Shown: piece by piece, positions 43,199-52,603 of the stretch | Numbering within the stretch: position 1 is the stretch's first letter | Layout of the letters: each line of letters begins with the position of its first letter | NCBI GenBank assembly: GCA_032119595.1 | Contig: JAUMBQ010000006.1 | Span: 620,001 to 684,000, forward strand | DNA length: 64,000 bases | Direction of reading: 5' to 3' | Source of the DNA: JAGIBJ01 sp032119595 | GTDB taxonomy: Bacteria; Actinomycetota; Thermoleophilia; Solirubrobacterales; Solirubrobacteraceae | The notes under the pieces: generated by a model | What the model was told of the DNA's origin: nothing | What the model saw: the letters and a program-made list of their open reading frames with translations, nothing else | Databases searched by the model: none | Made by a program: the position numbers and the translations under genes

Positions 43199-44006
43199 CA
43201 GGAGTCCGATCGTGCCAGGTCCGGGCGCTGCGCGTCGAGACACGCAACGGTCCGTCGTTTACGCCGTCGCCTTGCCCGGCGACGGCTCCCATGGCTGCGG
43301 CTCCCACCAGCACCCCGCCCGCCAGCAAGAGCCAAGAAAGGAGTGCGAAGGCGACGCCGATGGTTCCGAACTGTTCGGACGCCGACGCCACCGCGCGCGG
43401 CATCCAGAGCGCCGAGCCGACACTCAGAACGCTCATCGACACGGCCGTGAGCATCGCTTGGGGGAGCAGGACGGTCCAGGGCAGTCGTCGTCCCAGCAAG
43501 ATCCAGGGCGTCGCCAGCCAGAGCCCAACACCGGCCAGCGTGTGGAGCCCGACCGCAGGTGCCCCAGACACGAGGCTCGCCACCACCGGGAGCAGCCCGA
43601 GATAGGTGGTCAATCCAACGATCCACGCCAGCCCGTGGACGTTCCCTCTCCACCCAAGCGCCGGGAGGCGCCACGCGCGCACGTACAGCCGCTGCAGGGC
43701 CCGCGTGAAGGACAGACTCGACACCAGCAAGATCACGAAGCTCAGGGAGGAAATCCCGCGCTCCTGCTCCGGCGGCTGGGCAACGGCCGCTCGCAAGCTC
43801 TCTGCGGAGCTGCCCCTCAGGTGGAAGGTCGAGACCAACCCGGCGCTCAGGTCAGCCCCACCCGTCGGCGACAACGACGCGATGACGATCATGAGGGGCA
43901 GCAACGCCGCGAACGCCTGGCCGGCGAGCGCCATCGAACGGTCGATGCCTTCCAGCTCGATGAACCGTTCGATCGCGTTCTCGATGAGTCGACGAATTGG
44001 CTTCAC
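43176..44006 (-). CDS. YihY/BrkB family membrane protein
   Basis: A 276-residue integral membrane protein of the YihY/BrkB (formerly RNase BN) family, with about six TM segments. The N-terminal FIELEGIDRSMALAGQAFAALLPLM region and the later FGTIGVAFALLSWLLLAGGV are typical. The family is linked to envelope functions but has no firm activity. The start is the GTG at 44006, overlapping the upstream stop as GTGA. A much longer in-frame extension upstream is antisense of the neighbour. It is middle gene of a three-gene operon. Confidence 0.78.
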   Translation of the reverse strand: MKPIRRLIENAIERFIELEGIDRSMALAGQAFAALLPLMIVIASLSPTGGADLSAGLVSTFHLRGSSAESLRAAVAQPPEQERGISSLSFVILLVSSLSFTRALQRLYVRAWRLPALGWRGNVHGLAWIVGLTTYLGLLPVVASLVSGAPAVGLHTLAGVGLWLATPWILLGRRLPWTVLLPQAMLTAVSMSVLSVGSALWMPRAVASASEQFGTIGVAFALLSWLLLAGGVLVGAAAMGAVAGQGDGVNDGPLRVSTRSARTWHDRTPDGSPDAS

Positions 44007-45142
44007 GCCGTGCCGTCGACCACGTCGCCACCAGCCTCGGCGGCGCTTGGCCCCGAGGTGCCACGCCGACGCCTCACGGCCTCTACGAGCGCGGCGCCCA
44101 GCACGAGATAGACGACGACCGGCACGATGCTCGTGCTCCAGGGCAGCGCCGACTGGACGACGAGCCACAGCACGACGCCCGCCATGACCGCGTGCGCGAC
44201 CGCGGGGTAGCGGTCCGTCGGACCAGCGATCCGTCGATGCAGTGCGACCGCGACGCGCCCCGGCCCGAGGAGCCACGCTCCACCCGCCAGCAGCGCTCCC
44301 AGAACGACGACCATCTGCGCCAGGTCGGCAAGGAGCCTGGTCGCGATCTGCCAGGTCGCAAGGCCAGCCAGCTCGCTTCCACCACCGCCGGTCAGGGTGC
44401 CAATCAACGCCTGGCCTCCAAGCTGTCGCAGCGCGAGAACCAAGACGCCCGCGAGCGCCAACGAGACCCCCGCAGTGAACAGGACGCTGCGGCGGTCGCG
44501 CGCGACCGCTACCCCGCCCACGAGCAGCAGCAGCGACAGCGCTGCCGACCACCAGGCGACCCCGCGCAGCAGTCGGGCCCCGTCCTGGACACTCTGAATA
44601 TCGTCGGGCCCAAGGATCCGGACGACGCCCCGATCGCGGGGAAGTCCGGCGACGGCGCTCGGTCCTAGCCCGACCCGCTCGGCGAGGAGACCGACCATCG
44701 GCCGCAGGTCCAGCACAACCCCTACGCCGGCAACCGTCTTGCCGTCCACCACGGTGATGAGCTGACGGTGGGCGAGTCGATTGGACTCTCGCCAGGTGGC
44801 CTGGAACGCACCCGAGCGCAGCCCACGAAGCGCAGCCCGCTCGGCCGCGTCGCCGACTAGGCCGGCCGCTGGGCCTGCGAGTCCGCGAAGCGGAGCAGGA
44901 AGCGCCCGGGAGATCGCGGCGCTCGTTCCTGGCGACGATGCGAGCTGATCAGCCAGGAACGCCGCCGTTGCCTCCTGCACCTCAGGGTCGGCCAAGATCT
45001 GGGTGCTGGTGGCGACCCACTGGTCGGTGCTCAGAGCTTCTTCGCGCGCCCACGCTGCCGCGATGGCAACGATCGCGACCAGCGCAGCCGCAAGCACCAT
45101 GGCCCGGCCAGCGGTCGTGCGCGAGGGGCGAGGGCGGGTCAT
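44003..45142 (-). CDS. Integral membrane protein with large extracytoplasmic loop, function unknown
   Basis: A 379-residue membrane protein. TM1 is about 14-33. A roughly 150-residue outside region follows (LSTDQWVATSTQILADPEVQ), and then four or five TM helices (from about 195). The architecture resembles actinobacterial proteins of unknown function with an N-terminal loop that begins STDQWV. First gene of the operon with BrkB-like and HdeD-like genes, by 4-nt and 23-nt overlaps. It is divergent from the PhaC-like hydrolase. The ATG at 45142 is chosen at the start of the hydrophobic N-terminus. Confidence 0.6.
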   Translation of the reverse strand: MTRPRPSRTTAGRAMVLAAALVAIVAIAAAWAREEALSTDQWVATSTQILADPEVQEATAAFLADQLASSPGTSAAISRALPAPLRGLAGPAAGLVGDAAERAALRGLRSGAFQATWRESNRLAHRQLITVVDGKTVAGVGVVLDLRPMVGLLAERVGLGPSAVAGLPRDRGVVRILGPDDIQSVQDGARLLRGVAWWSAALSLLLLVGGVAVARDRRSVLFTAGVSLALAGVLVLALRQLGGQALIGTLTGGGGSELAGLATWQIATRLLADLAQMVVVLGALLAGGAWLLGPGRVAVALHRRIAGPTDRYPAVAHAVMAGVVLWLVVQSALPWSTSIVPVVVYLVLGAALVEAVRRRRGTSGPSAAEAGGDVVDGTA

Positions 45143-45221
45143 CGCTGCTCCCGAGCCCGAAGGCCGGGCTCCCCCCGCTGAGAAGCCAGCACAATTCGAT
45201 CGTGGCGCATTGGGCAGGATC

Positions 45222-46445
45222 ATGGCGCGCGTGACGGCGTCGCTGGCGGTGACCGCCGCGCTGTTCTACCCTCGTGGAGTGGTCTTCAACCCATTCGCCC
45301 TGGGCCAGCTGAGTTCCGCCGCCGCCAATGTCTACGACGCCGTGGCGACGGGGCACCTGGCCGACACCCGCCCGCAGGCGCGTCGGATTCTCGCCGAGGC
45401 TCGGCATCGCACCGTCTACCGGTACCTGGAGACCGTGGAGCCCGACCCGGACCGCCTGCCGATCCTGCTGGTTCCGACGCTCGGCGGGCCGCCGTCCTGC
45501 TTCGACCTGCGACACGGCAATTCGATGGTCGAGCATCTCCTCGGCGTCGGCGTGCGCACGTACATGGTCGATTTCGGTCGCCAGAAGTTCTCCGATCGCG
45601 ATCTCGCCCTGGAGCGGTGGGTCGAATTGGTCCTCCCGCGCACGATCCGCGAGGTCTCCGAAGACGCTGGTGGCCGGCCCGTCCACCTCGTCGGCTGGTC
45701 GCTCGGTGGCGTACTCGGAGCGATGACCGTCGCGAACGATCCGGCCCTGCCGGTTCACACCGTCTCCGTGATCGCGGCCCCGTTCGACATGCACCGGATG
45801 CGCCTGCGGGCCAAGCTCGCGCCCCTCTCGGCCATCAACGCGATCTCCGAAGGCTTCCTCCAGTCGGCGCTCACCAAGGTGATGACGAATCCGATCGCGG
45901 CGCCGCTCGTGCGTACCGGGCTGCGTCTGGCCACGATCCCGCGCGATCTCCGCAAGCCGCTCTCACAGCTCGCCAATCTCCACGATCGCGACATGCTCGC
46001 CCAGATCGAGGCGACCGAGGCCATCAAGCGCGAGCTCCGCACCTATACCGGGCGCTCGATCGGTGAGATCTACTCGCGGTTCATCGCGGTGAACGAGCTC
46101 GACCAGCGTCCCGCCGAGCTCCACGGCGAGTTCCTCGACATCGGCGACCTGCGTCAGCCGTTCATGGCGATCGCGGGCACCGACGACATCCTCGCGCCCG
46201 AGGTCAGCGTCCACGCCGTGAGCGCGCTGCTGCCGCTGTCGGCCGAAGTGCGCCTGCGCACCGCCCCCGGCGGCCACCTCGCCGTCCTCGCCGGCCCGCG
46301 CGCACCCGAAACCACCTGGCGCGAACTCGACGAGTTCCAGCGCTGGTGGGACACGCGTGCCATTCGCCGCCGGGTACCCAGCCGCCGGGTTTCTGTGGAC
46401 GAGGCCGGAGCAAACCCGATCCGCCCGCGGCTGCAAGTCGTCTGA
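45222..46445 (+). CDS. PhaC-like alpha/beta hydrolase with Ser nucleophile
   Basis: A 407-residue alpha/beta-hydrolase that aligns in layout with polyhydroxyalkanoate synthases. Features are ILLVPTLGGP (81-90), YMVDFGRQ (114-121) and the nucleophile elbow GWSLGG with Ser160. Asp321 or Asp322 is in GTDDILAP and His352 in GGHLAVLAG. True PhaC enzymes use Cys in a G-x-C-x-G elbow, so this protein may be a lipase, acyltransferase or depolymerase-like hydrolase instead. No phaR, phasin or ketothiolase genes are present. The ATG at 45222 is chosen because the upstream extension overlaps the divergent gene. Confidence 0.75.
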   Translation: MARVTASLAVTAALFYPRGVVFNPFALGQLSSAAANVYDAVATGHLADTRPQARRILAEARHRTVYRYLETVEPDPDRLPILLVPTLGGPPSCFDLRHGNSMVEHLLGVGVRTYMVDFGRQKFSDRDLALERWVELVLPRTIREVSEDAGGRPVHLVGWSLGGVLGAMTVANDPALPVHTVSVIAAPFDMHRMRLRAKLAPLSAINAISEGFLQSALTKVMTNPIAAPLVRTGLRLATIPRDLRKPLSQLANLHDRDMLAQIEATEAIKRELRTYTGRSIGEIYSRFIAVNELDQRPAELHGEFLDIGDLRQPFMAIAGTDDILAPEVSVHAVSALLPLSAEVRLRTAPGGHLAVLAGPRAPETTWRELDEFQRWWDTRAIRRRVPSRRVSVDEAGANPIRPRLQVV

Positions 46446-46481
46446 GCATCGGCTGCGCGCAGCTTGAGCTGTGGCCGCGGC

Positions 46482-48647
46482 TCAGGCCTCTCGGCCGGCC
46501 AGCAGCAGCGCTCGGCGCAGCTCGGCCTCGACCTGCTCACCGGCATGCTCCCAGGTGCGGGCTCGCACGAAGTCCAGACCTTCCTCTGCGCGGCGCTGGC
46601 GCTCCTGCGCATCGTCGAGCAGGGCGATGATGCGATCGGCGATCGAGCCGACTTCAAGCTGTGCGAAGGCGACCGGCCCGTCGACCCCGAACACGCCGAC
46701 GGCGCTCGGGTGATCGACATCGACGCACGGCAGGCCGCACGCGAGCATCTCGCCCGGAATCAGGGAGTAGTTCGTGAGGGAGAGGCAGAGGCCGACGGTG
46801 GCTTCTGAGTAGAGCCGAGCGAGTTCGTCCGCGGTGAGGACGCCAGCAGACTCCGTTGGCGCGCCGATGCCGCCAGCGGTGCGGGTGCCAAAGCTCACGA
46901 TGCGCGTCTGAGGGCGACGGCGCATCACCTCCTCGAGCGCGAGGGCACCGATGGCCACCCCGCGGCGCGGCGTCTCGTTGCGCGCGTAGAACGCGATCAT
47001 CTGGTCGCTGCGCTCCAGGGCGCGCGGGTAGTAGAGGTCGTGGTCGGCAGCGAGATCAAAGACGCCGCAGGAGCCGCCGCGACGCACCACCTCGGACGCA
47101 AGCCACGGACTCGCCGCGATCCCGTGGAGCCCAAGGCTGTACGTCGCCTCGGCAAACTGCCGCTCAGCCGACACGGCGTAGAAGTCGGGCTCATTGTCCT
47201 GCACGAGGTATGCGCGAGCGGCGCAGTGCTCGAGCAGGAGGCTCGGGTAGACGGTCTGCCAACCGGTCGCGACCGCGACGTCAGCGCCGAACCACTTGTC
47301 GAATCCCTTGAACACCGCGGCCTTCAGCGGGCGGAAATGCTCGAGGATCGTGCCGCGGAGCACCGCCGCGCCCTCGGGATTGAACCCTTCCGGATCATCG
47401 ATCCAGATCGTGCACACATGGCCGCGCTGCTCCAGCTGCTCGATGAGCCGGAAGATCGTCATGTGGCCACCGGAGCCGATCCGGAACCATGGGATCACGA
47501 ACGCGACATGGAGCGACGCGCGATCCGCCCGCGCAGCGCCGTCGCCAGTGAGCGGGGCTTCACCGTCGCGAGCCAACCGCGCAATGGCCGCATACGGCCC
47601 GCCATGCGATGGCGGCACGGGCACCGTCGGCACGGGCTGATCGCCGGTGAGCGACCCCGTCGTTGGGGCTGGCGCCTGGCTGGAGCGCCCTTCCAGCGAC
47701 AGTCGCCGCTCGAGCGGGTCCGGCAGGCCCGCGGCCCGGGAGCCGAGCACGGCGGCGACGCGGCGACCAGCGTGATGGCGGGCCGAGCGTGCGGCCCAGC
47801 GGACCTGCTCGCCGGTGCCGGCGCCTTGGTGGCGCACGAAGCGGGCGTCAGCCCGAGCGCGCCCGAGCGAGTCCCGAACCACCGACAAGGGATGAATCTC
47901 CTCGCGATGGCCGACGGTCTCAGCGAGTCCGCGGTACTCGTCGAAGTAACGCTTGAAGAACTCGGAGGGCGGGTAATCGTGGGCGTGCAGCACGGCCGCG
48001 GCCGGGTCATAGCGCTTGCGCCAGCGCGGGTGGCGGGCGAGTTCGCGGCCGAAGGCCTGGTCCTCGCTGTACGCAAGGTCGGCGAAGCGGATCTCCGCCC
48101 AGCACCCACGGCGGTAGGCGGCGTTCACGTTCGAGAGGAACGTCTCATCGCCGGGGCCGAACACGTGCGGTGAGTCCGGCCCTCCCTCGCCTGCGAAGGT
48201 CGCGAAGTACTCCTGCAGCTCGCGGGCGATCATCGGGCTCGTCGTCGGCCGGGCGAGATGCGGGCCAAACATCGCGCCGAGGTCGGCGTCCGCCGCGAAC
48301 GCCGCCTGGATCGCGGCCAACCAGCCGGGCACGGGCGTGGCGTCCTGCGTGAGGAAGGCCAGCACGTCGCCGGTGGCTTGCTCGGCCCCGAGGTTGCGCG
48401 TCGGGCCGTGCTTGAAGGTCGACGGATCGATTTCGATGAGCGTCGCGCCGTGGCGCCGGGCGACCTCGACGGAGCCGTCCGTCGACCCGGAGTCGATCAC
48501 GATCAGCTCATGTGGACCCTGCGCGACGACCGCGGCGAGGACCTCGTCCAGGAGCGGTCCGCCGTCCTTGACCGGGATCAGGACCGAAACCGTGGGGCGC
48601 TCCGCCTCGGCCTGCGTAGCGCTCGCAGGAGCGTCGGCGGGACTCAC
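46482..48647 (-). CDS. Bifunctional glycosyltransferase: GT2 domain fused to WsaF-like GT4 domain
   Basis: A 721-residue cytoplasmic glycosyltransferase. Residues 18-250 are a GT2 (GT-A) domain with VSVLIPVKDGG, the donor motif IDSGSTDGS and LTQDATPVPGW, close to rhamnosyltransferases. A linker of about 100 disordered residues follows. Residues 380-715 form a GT-B domain resembling the rhamnosyltransferase WsaF (FVIPWFRIGSGGHMTIFRLI, then LTNYSLIPGEMLACGLPCVD). With dTDP-rhamnose genes in the window, rhamnose transfer is likely but not proven. It overlaps the 91-residue coiled-coil gene by 4 nt and is the last gene of the minus-strand GT operon. Confidence 0.85.
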   Translation of the reverse strand: MSPADAPASATQAEAERPTVSVLIPVKDGGPLLDEVLAAVVAQGPHELIVIDSGSTDGSVEVARRHGATLIEIDPSTFKHGPTRNLGAEQATGDVLAFLTQDATPVPGWLAAIQAAFAADADLGAMFGPHLARPTTSPMIARELQEYFATFAGEGGPDSPHVFGPGDETFLSNVNAAYRRGCWAEIRFADLAYSEDQAFGRELARHPRWRKRYDPAAAVLHAHDYPPSEFFKRYFDEYRGLAETVGHREEIHPLSVVRDSLGRARADARFVRHQGAGTGEQVRWAARSARHHAGRRVAAVLGSRAAGLPDPLERRLSLEGRSSQAPAPTTGSLTGDQPVPTVPVPPSHGGPYAAIARLARDGEAPLTGDGAARADRASLHVAFVIPWFRIGSGGHMTIFRLIEQLEQRGHVCTIWIDDPEGFNPEGAAVLRGTILEHFRPLKAAVFKGFDKWFGADVAVATGWQTVYPSLLLEHCAARAYLVQDNEPDFYAVSAERQFAEATYSLGLHGIAASPWLASEVVRRGGSCGVFDLAADHDLYYPRALERSDQMIAFYARNETPRRGVAIGALALEEVMRRRPQTRIVSFGTRTAGGIGAPTESAGVLTADELARLYSEATVGLCLSLTNYSLIPGEMLACGLPCVDVDHPSAVGVFGVDGPVAFAQLEVGSIADRIIALLDDAQERQRRAEEGLDFVRARTWEHAGEQVEAELRRALLLAGREA

Positions 48648-48919
48648 GTTTTCAGGAGCCGTTTGGCGCTCATGGCGCCGCGGTAGACCGACCGCAGGGC
48701 ACGCACGACCTTGCGAAGGAACTCGGCCTGCGGGCGCGACATGAGGCGGTTGAAATCCACGCCCCAGCGCTCGAACCAGTAGAGCGTTTCCTGGGCAGAG
48801 GCGACCGTCTTGACGGTGTCAGCGCGGAGGACCGCAATCTCGGTCTCCAGCTGGTCCACGCGACTGCGCAGCTGGGCGTTCTCTGCGGCGAGGTCTTGGT
48901 CGTGATCGGCGAGTGCCAT
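48644..48919 (-). CDS. Small coiled-coil protein of the glycosyltransferase operon
   Basis: A 91-residue protein with no known domain. Residues 5-38 form a heptad coiled coil (LAAENAQLRSRVDQLETEIA). A conserved-looking segment with aromatic residues, YWFERWGVDFNRLM (47-60), precedes a basic amphipathic helix. Overlapping the GT2-GT4 fusion by 4 nt, it may tether or pair glycosyltransferases, much like the coiled coils built into the large GT proteins nearby. TAGGGT 9 nt before its ATG could give a private leaderless transcript. Confidence 0.65.
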   Translation of the reverse strand: MALADHDQDLAAENAQLRSRVDQLETEIAVLRADTVKTVASAQETLYWFERWGVDFNRLMSRPQAEFLRKVVRALRSVYRGAMSAKRLLKT

Positions 48920-48928
48920 CGCCGGGAA

Positions 48929-48934
48929 ACCCTA
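48929..48934 (-). promoter_or_regulatory. Internal -10 box TAGGGT before the coiled-coil gene
   Basis: TAGGGT begins with the TAG stop codon of the upstream GT4 gene and ends 9 nt before the ATG at 48919. It may be an operon-internal promoter or a coincidence of the stop codon. Confidence 0.35.
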
Positions 48935-50125
48935 CCGGGACGCCCGCAGCGCAGCGGCCAGCCGCCGTGCGCGCGCCAGGGCGAACCAGCCCGGTCCACC
49001 GGGCGCTGGGGGCAGACGACGCAGCGCTGCCGCCATGCTCTCGCCGGCCGCCTCAGCGCTGAACTCGGCCGCCAGGTCGGCCTTGCCGGCCGCGCCGAGG
49101 CGTTCGCGAAGGGCCGGGTCGCGCGCGAGCAGGCGCATGGCCTCCGCGGCCTGATCGAGGTCGGGCTCAGCCCAACGCGCCTCGGCGGGATAGGGCGCGC
49201 CGCGCTCGCCGATCGGCACAAGCGGCGCGTCGATCAGCACGGCGCTTGCGCTGTGCATGTAGTCGAGATTGCCCGAGTAGTTCGTCGCGATCGCGGGGCG
49301 TCCGATGGCCATCGCCTCGGCCGGCGTGTAGCCGAAGCCCTCAGCGCGATGGAGCGACACGATCACGTCCGCCGCGGCCAGCAGCTCGTCCATGGCCGAG
49401 CGATCCAGGTACCCCGGCAGCAGGTGCACGTGCGGGTGCGGATCGGCGAGCGCGTGAAGGGCGGCGAGTTCGACCGGGTGGGCGTCCTCGTCGATCGTTT
49501 TGAGCACCAGCTGCGGGCCGCCCGGCTCGGCCTGGGGGAACGCCCGCACGAACGCCTCGATCGCGCCCTCCGGGTTCTTGCGCGCGACGCTCGAATAGAA
49601 GCCGAAGACCGTGAGGAACAACGGTGAACCCTCAGGCAACCCCAACTCCGCGCGGGTGCGCCCAACCGGCTTCGGCGTCCGCACGGCGTAACGGACGAGT
49701 TCGACCGGAGTCGCGCCGGCCGACCAGCTCAGCGCATCTTTCACGTGGCGGGTGCCGGCCCACACGGCATCGACGTGATCGAACGCGTCGGCCATGAAAT
49801 CGGGCAGGTGCTCGACCTCCCACCACCAGAGCCCGACGAGTCGGCGCCCCTTCAGGAACGAGGCGGGCACGGCCTCGACGAAGGGCAGCGTCTCGTAAGC
49901 CGTCAGGCACGACAAGGTGACCGGGAACGTCGCGCGCGCGAGCGGGACCGTCTTGAAGGGGACGCCCTGCCGCGACGGCGACGCGTCGAGTGGGAGCACC
50001 GGCAGGACGGGGATGTTCACGGCGTCGAGCGCAGCCACGACGGCCCGCGCGGCCTCGCCGATTCCGGACTCCGAGTTGAACTGGCCGACGACGTTGACGC
50101 CGCTGGGAAGCGCTCCGTCGGTCAT
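48932..50125 (-). CDS. GT4 family glycosyltransferase
   Basis: A 397-residue GT-B transferase. The N-terminus VNVVGQFNSESGIGEAARAV carries the acceptor-domain loop. WWWEVEHLP (around 98-106) is shared with the GT4 module of the 1187-residue fusion (WWWEVDPFP). The donor half has FGFYSSVARKNPEGAIEAF and HRAEGFGYTPAEAMAIGRP with the E-x7-E motif. The two proteins are clearly paralogous over this module. It overlaps the upstream GT2 gene as ATGA. Sugar donor unknown; mannosyl- or rhamnosyltransferase activity would fit the subgroup. Confidence 0.87.
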   Translation of the reverse strand: MTDGALPSGVNVVGQFNSESGIGEAARAVVAALDAVNIPVLPVLPLDASPSRQGVPFKTVPLARATFPVTLSCLTAYETLPFVEAVPASFLKGRRLVGLWWWEVEHLPDFMADAFDHVDAVWAGTRHVKDALSWSAGATPVELVRYAVRTPKPVGRTRAELGLPEGSPLFLTVFGFYSSVARKNPEGAIEAFVRAFPQAEPGGPQLVLKTIDEDAHPVELAALHALADPHPHVHLLPGYLDRSAMDELLAAADVIVSLHRAEGFGYTPAEAMAIGRPAIATNYSGNLDYMHSASAVLIDAPLVPIGERGAPYPAEARWAEPDLDQAAEAMRLLARDPALRERLGAAGKADLAAEFSAEAAGESMAAALRRLPPAPGGPGWFALARARRLAAALRASR

Positions 50126-52548
50126 AGGTCGATTCCATCCGGCACGGGGTTCTCGTGCACCGCTTCTGGCACCGTCTCGTCGCCGCGATCCGGCCAGCGC
50201 AGTGGATTCCAGAACGGGTCAGGGCGCGTGCCGCGGTCGAGCAGGATCGTCTCGCCGAGCGGCTGGACGGAAAGGTCGGCCGCGGCCAGCTCGGTCGCCT
50301 CGAACCGGGCGTGCGGCGACCAGACGACGCGGCCTCCGCGCTCGCTCGCCGCGAGCGTCAGCCCCGCAAACGCAAGCGTTGGCGTGCGAGAGGCCTTGCC
50401 GGCGCTCGGCGTCGCCGCGCGCATCGCATCGATCAGCGGACGCACCTCGGCACACGCGACGGCGATGACGCCTCGCAGCGCGAGGCGGTTGCTCACCATC
50501 GTCAGCGCCGGATGCGGCTCGTGCTCACCGTCAAGTTCGGCGTCGGGGTGCAGTGGGATGGGCAGCCCTTGCGGGAAGGCGATTCCGCCGGAGGCCAGGC
50601 GGCCACCTGGCGCGGTGATGATGCCGCCCGCGGCCGCCGCGCCGGCCTCGACGTGGCCGGCGAGTTCGTCGATCGCTCCGGGGTCGGTAGGCGCCGCCGC
50701 CCGCTCGAAGAAGACCGCGATCCGGTCTTGGTTTTCGAGGGTCGCCGGCGTGAAGAGGGCATCGAGGGGCGTCGGGCCGTCGGCTTCGTGGAGCGCGGCC
50801 GAGTTGTGTTGGAGCCGTGGATCCCCGATGGCGTCGCGCGCCGCGGCGGCGGCCTCCTGAGCGGTCGCTGCCCCGATCGACACAAGCTTGATCGCGTCGC
50901 CCTCGCGCAAGGTCGCGAGCAGGGCGCGCAGCCCGTCGACCAAGCCGTCGTCCGCAGCATCGCCTCGGACCGCCACAAAGACCGTGACGGGCTTCGTTCG
51001 CGGGTACCGCGCGCGGTAACGACCGGCCTGCGGGAGCCGCTCGGCGACGGCGCCTGCGTGGCCAGTGCGCACGAGATGCTCGGCGATGGCCGCGCGGCCG
51101 CGGTCGTAGGCGAGCGGCTTGGCCAATTCGCCGAGTGCGGCCGAGCCGGCGTGGGCGCGCCAGTGGTAGAGCACGCGCGGCAAGTGCCGGATCCGATCCG
51201 TGCGTTCGGACAGTCGCAACACGAGGTCGTGGTCCTGAGCGCCGTCAAACGCGCTGCGCCAGCCGCCGACCGCCTCGACGACCGACCGCCGATACGCGCT
51301 GAAATGCAGCGTGTACATGACCGATCGCAGCAGATCCGGCGACCAGTCCGGCTTGAGCGACGCCGAGAAACGGTGGTTGCCGGCCAGAAGGTCGTTGTCG
51401 CTGTAGACCAGGTCCGTGTCCGGGTGGTCGTGCAGGAACGCCGACACGACCTCGACGGCGTCGGGAGCGAGGACGTCGTCATGGTCGAGTGTCGCGACGA
51501 ACTCGGCCGTGGCGACGCCCATCGCGGCATTCGTCGCACCCGAGATGCCCTGGGCCTGGTCGTGGCGGACGAGCCGGACGCGCGCATCCTGCGCGGCGCG
51601 GGCCAAGCGATCCCGCACGAGCGGGTCGCTAGAGCCGTCGTCGACGATGCAGAGTTCCCAGTTCGACGACGTCTGCGCCAGGACGGCCTCGAGGGTGCGG
51701 TCCAGCAGGCTCGGGTCGGGATCGTGAACCGGCAGCAGCAGGGCGATCGTGGGCCCGACACCAGAGGAGGCCGAGCTCCCGTGGAGCCCGGGCGAAGCGG
51801 ACCCCGCCCGCGGAGGCAGACCTGGCAGCTCGATCACCGGGTCCGCGATCACGGCCCAGGCGTAGTCGGGCGTTGCGCCCTTCGGGATGCGCGTGTGAAG
51901 GGTGAGGCGATGACGGCCCGCGGCCGGCAGCGGGAAGTGCCACGGCACCCACCGCCGATGCATGGCTCGTGCGGCCGGGTTGACCGCCTTCACAAGGCTG
52001 CCTACGAGGGCGCCATCCAGGGTCCTGAGCTCGACGACCAGCTCAACGCCACCGCGGTTCGCCGACCACGCGCCCGGCCGCAGCGTCACCGCACCGCGGA
52101 CCGCGCTTCCGGCCGGGAGATCAACGTCCCAGCTGAGTTCGAGCGGAGGATCGGCGCGCAGCGCCGGGCGCACGTCGCCGAGGATGTCGACGACCAGGTC
52201 CCAGGTGGGCCGTGCGCTCCCGAGCGCCACCGGCAACGCCGCCAGCGACAGCCCCGGCGCGAGCGGACCGGGGAGCGTCTTCTGCCGCGCCCTGACGAAC
52301 TCCGTCGCCGTCTGCAAGATCCGATCGGCCCTCGCCCGCGGCCCCGGCCGAAGCCGCGCCTGGAGCGCTGCCCGCTCGCCACGCAGGTGCTCGATCGTCC
52401 GGTCGAGGTCGGCGATCCGAAGGTCCTGCTCCAGCGCGCGCTGCTGCGCGGCCGCGAGCGCCGCCGCCAGGTCGACGTCGGCGCCGGGCGCGGGCACGTC
52501 CGCGGTCGGGGCTGCCTCGTCGTCCCGTGAGAGGTCGTGGTCGCTCAT
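50122..52548 (-). CDS. Multidomain GT2 glycosyltransferase with N-terminal coiled coil and beta-domain
   Basis: An 808-residue protein. Residues 25-68 form a coiled coil (AQQRALEQDLRIADLDRTIE). Residues about 115-242 look like a beta-sandwich (LELSWDVDLPAGSAVRGAV), of a type that could bind carbohydrate. The GT2 domain is at 267-480 with IALLLPVHDPDPSLLDRTLE, IVDDGSSD and the metal-binding DHDD. The last 300 residues are an extra Rossmann-like or GT-related region with no clear motif. The modular build matches large O-antigen polymerising GTs of ABC-dependent pathways. TAGAGT lies 9 nt before its ATG, making it first in the GT2-GT4-coil-GT2/GT4 operon. Confidence 0.8.
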   Translation of the reverse strand: MSDHDLSRDDEAAPTADVPAPGADVDLAAALAAAQQRALEQDLRIADLDRTIEHLRGERAALQARLRPGPRARADRILQTATEFVRARQKTLPGPLAPGLSLAALPVALGSARPTWDLVVDILGDVRPALRADPPLELSWDVDLPAGSAVRGAVTLRPGAWSANRGGVELVVELRTLDGALVGSLVKAVNPAARAMHRRWVPWHFPLPAAGRHRLTLHTRIPKGATPDYAWAVIADPVIELPGLPPRAGSASPGLHGSSASSGVGPTIALLLPVHDPDPSLLDRTLEAVLAQTSSNWELCIVDDGSSDPLVRDRLARAAQDARVRLVRHDQAQGISGATNAAMGVATAEFVATLDHDDVLAPDAVEVVSAFLHDHPDTDLVYSDNDLLAGNHRFSASLKPDWSPDLLRSVMYTLHFSAYRRSVVEAVGGWRSAFDGAQDHDLVLRLSERTDRIRHLPRVLYHWRAHAGSAALGELAKPLAYDRGRAAIAEHLVRTGHAGAVAERLPQAGRYRARYPRTKPVTVFVAVRGDAADDGLVDGLRALLATLREGDAIKLVSIGAATAQEAAAAARDAIGDPRLQHNSAALHEADGPTPLDALFTPATLENQDRIAVFFERAAAPTDPGAIDELAGHVEAGAAAAGGIITAPGGRLASGGIAFPQGLPIPLHPDAELDGEHEPHPALTMVSNRLALRGVIAVACAEVRPLIDAMRAATPSAGKASRTPTLAFAGLTLAASERGGRVVWSPHARFEATELAAADLSVQPLGETILLDRGTRPDPFWNPLRWPDRGDETVPEAVHENPVPDGIDL

Positions 52549-52557
52549 CCGCGCGCC

Positions 52558-52563
52558 ACTCTA
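52558..52563 (-). promoter_or_regulatory. -10 box TAGAGT of the GT operon
   Basis: TAGAGT lies 9 nt before the ATG at 52548, which would make a leaderless four-gene message down to 46482. Confidence 0.5.
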
Positions 52564-52603
52564 GACCCGCGCGGCGCCAGAGCCCGGCGGCACACCGGGC
52601 TCG

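Noticed and set aside
50155..52530. 791-codon open frame on the plus strand
   Set aside because: Antisense to the multidomain GT2 gene. The translation is Arg/Gly/Asp-rich without motifs.
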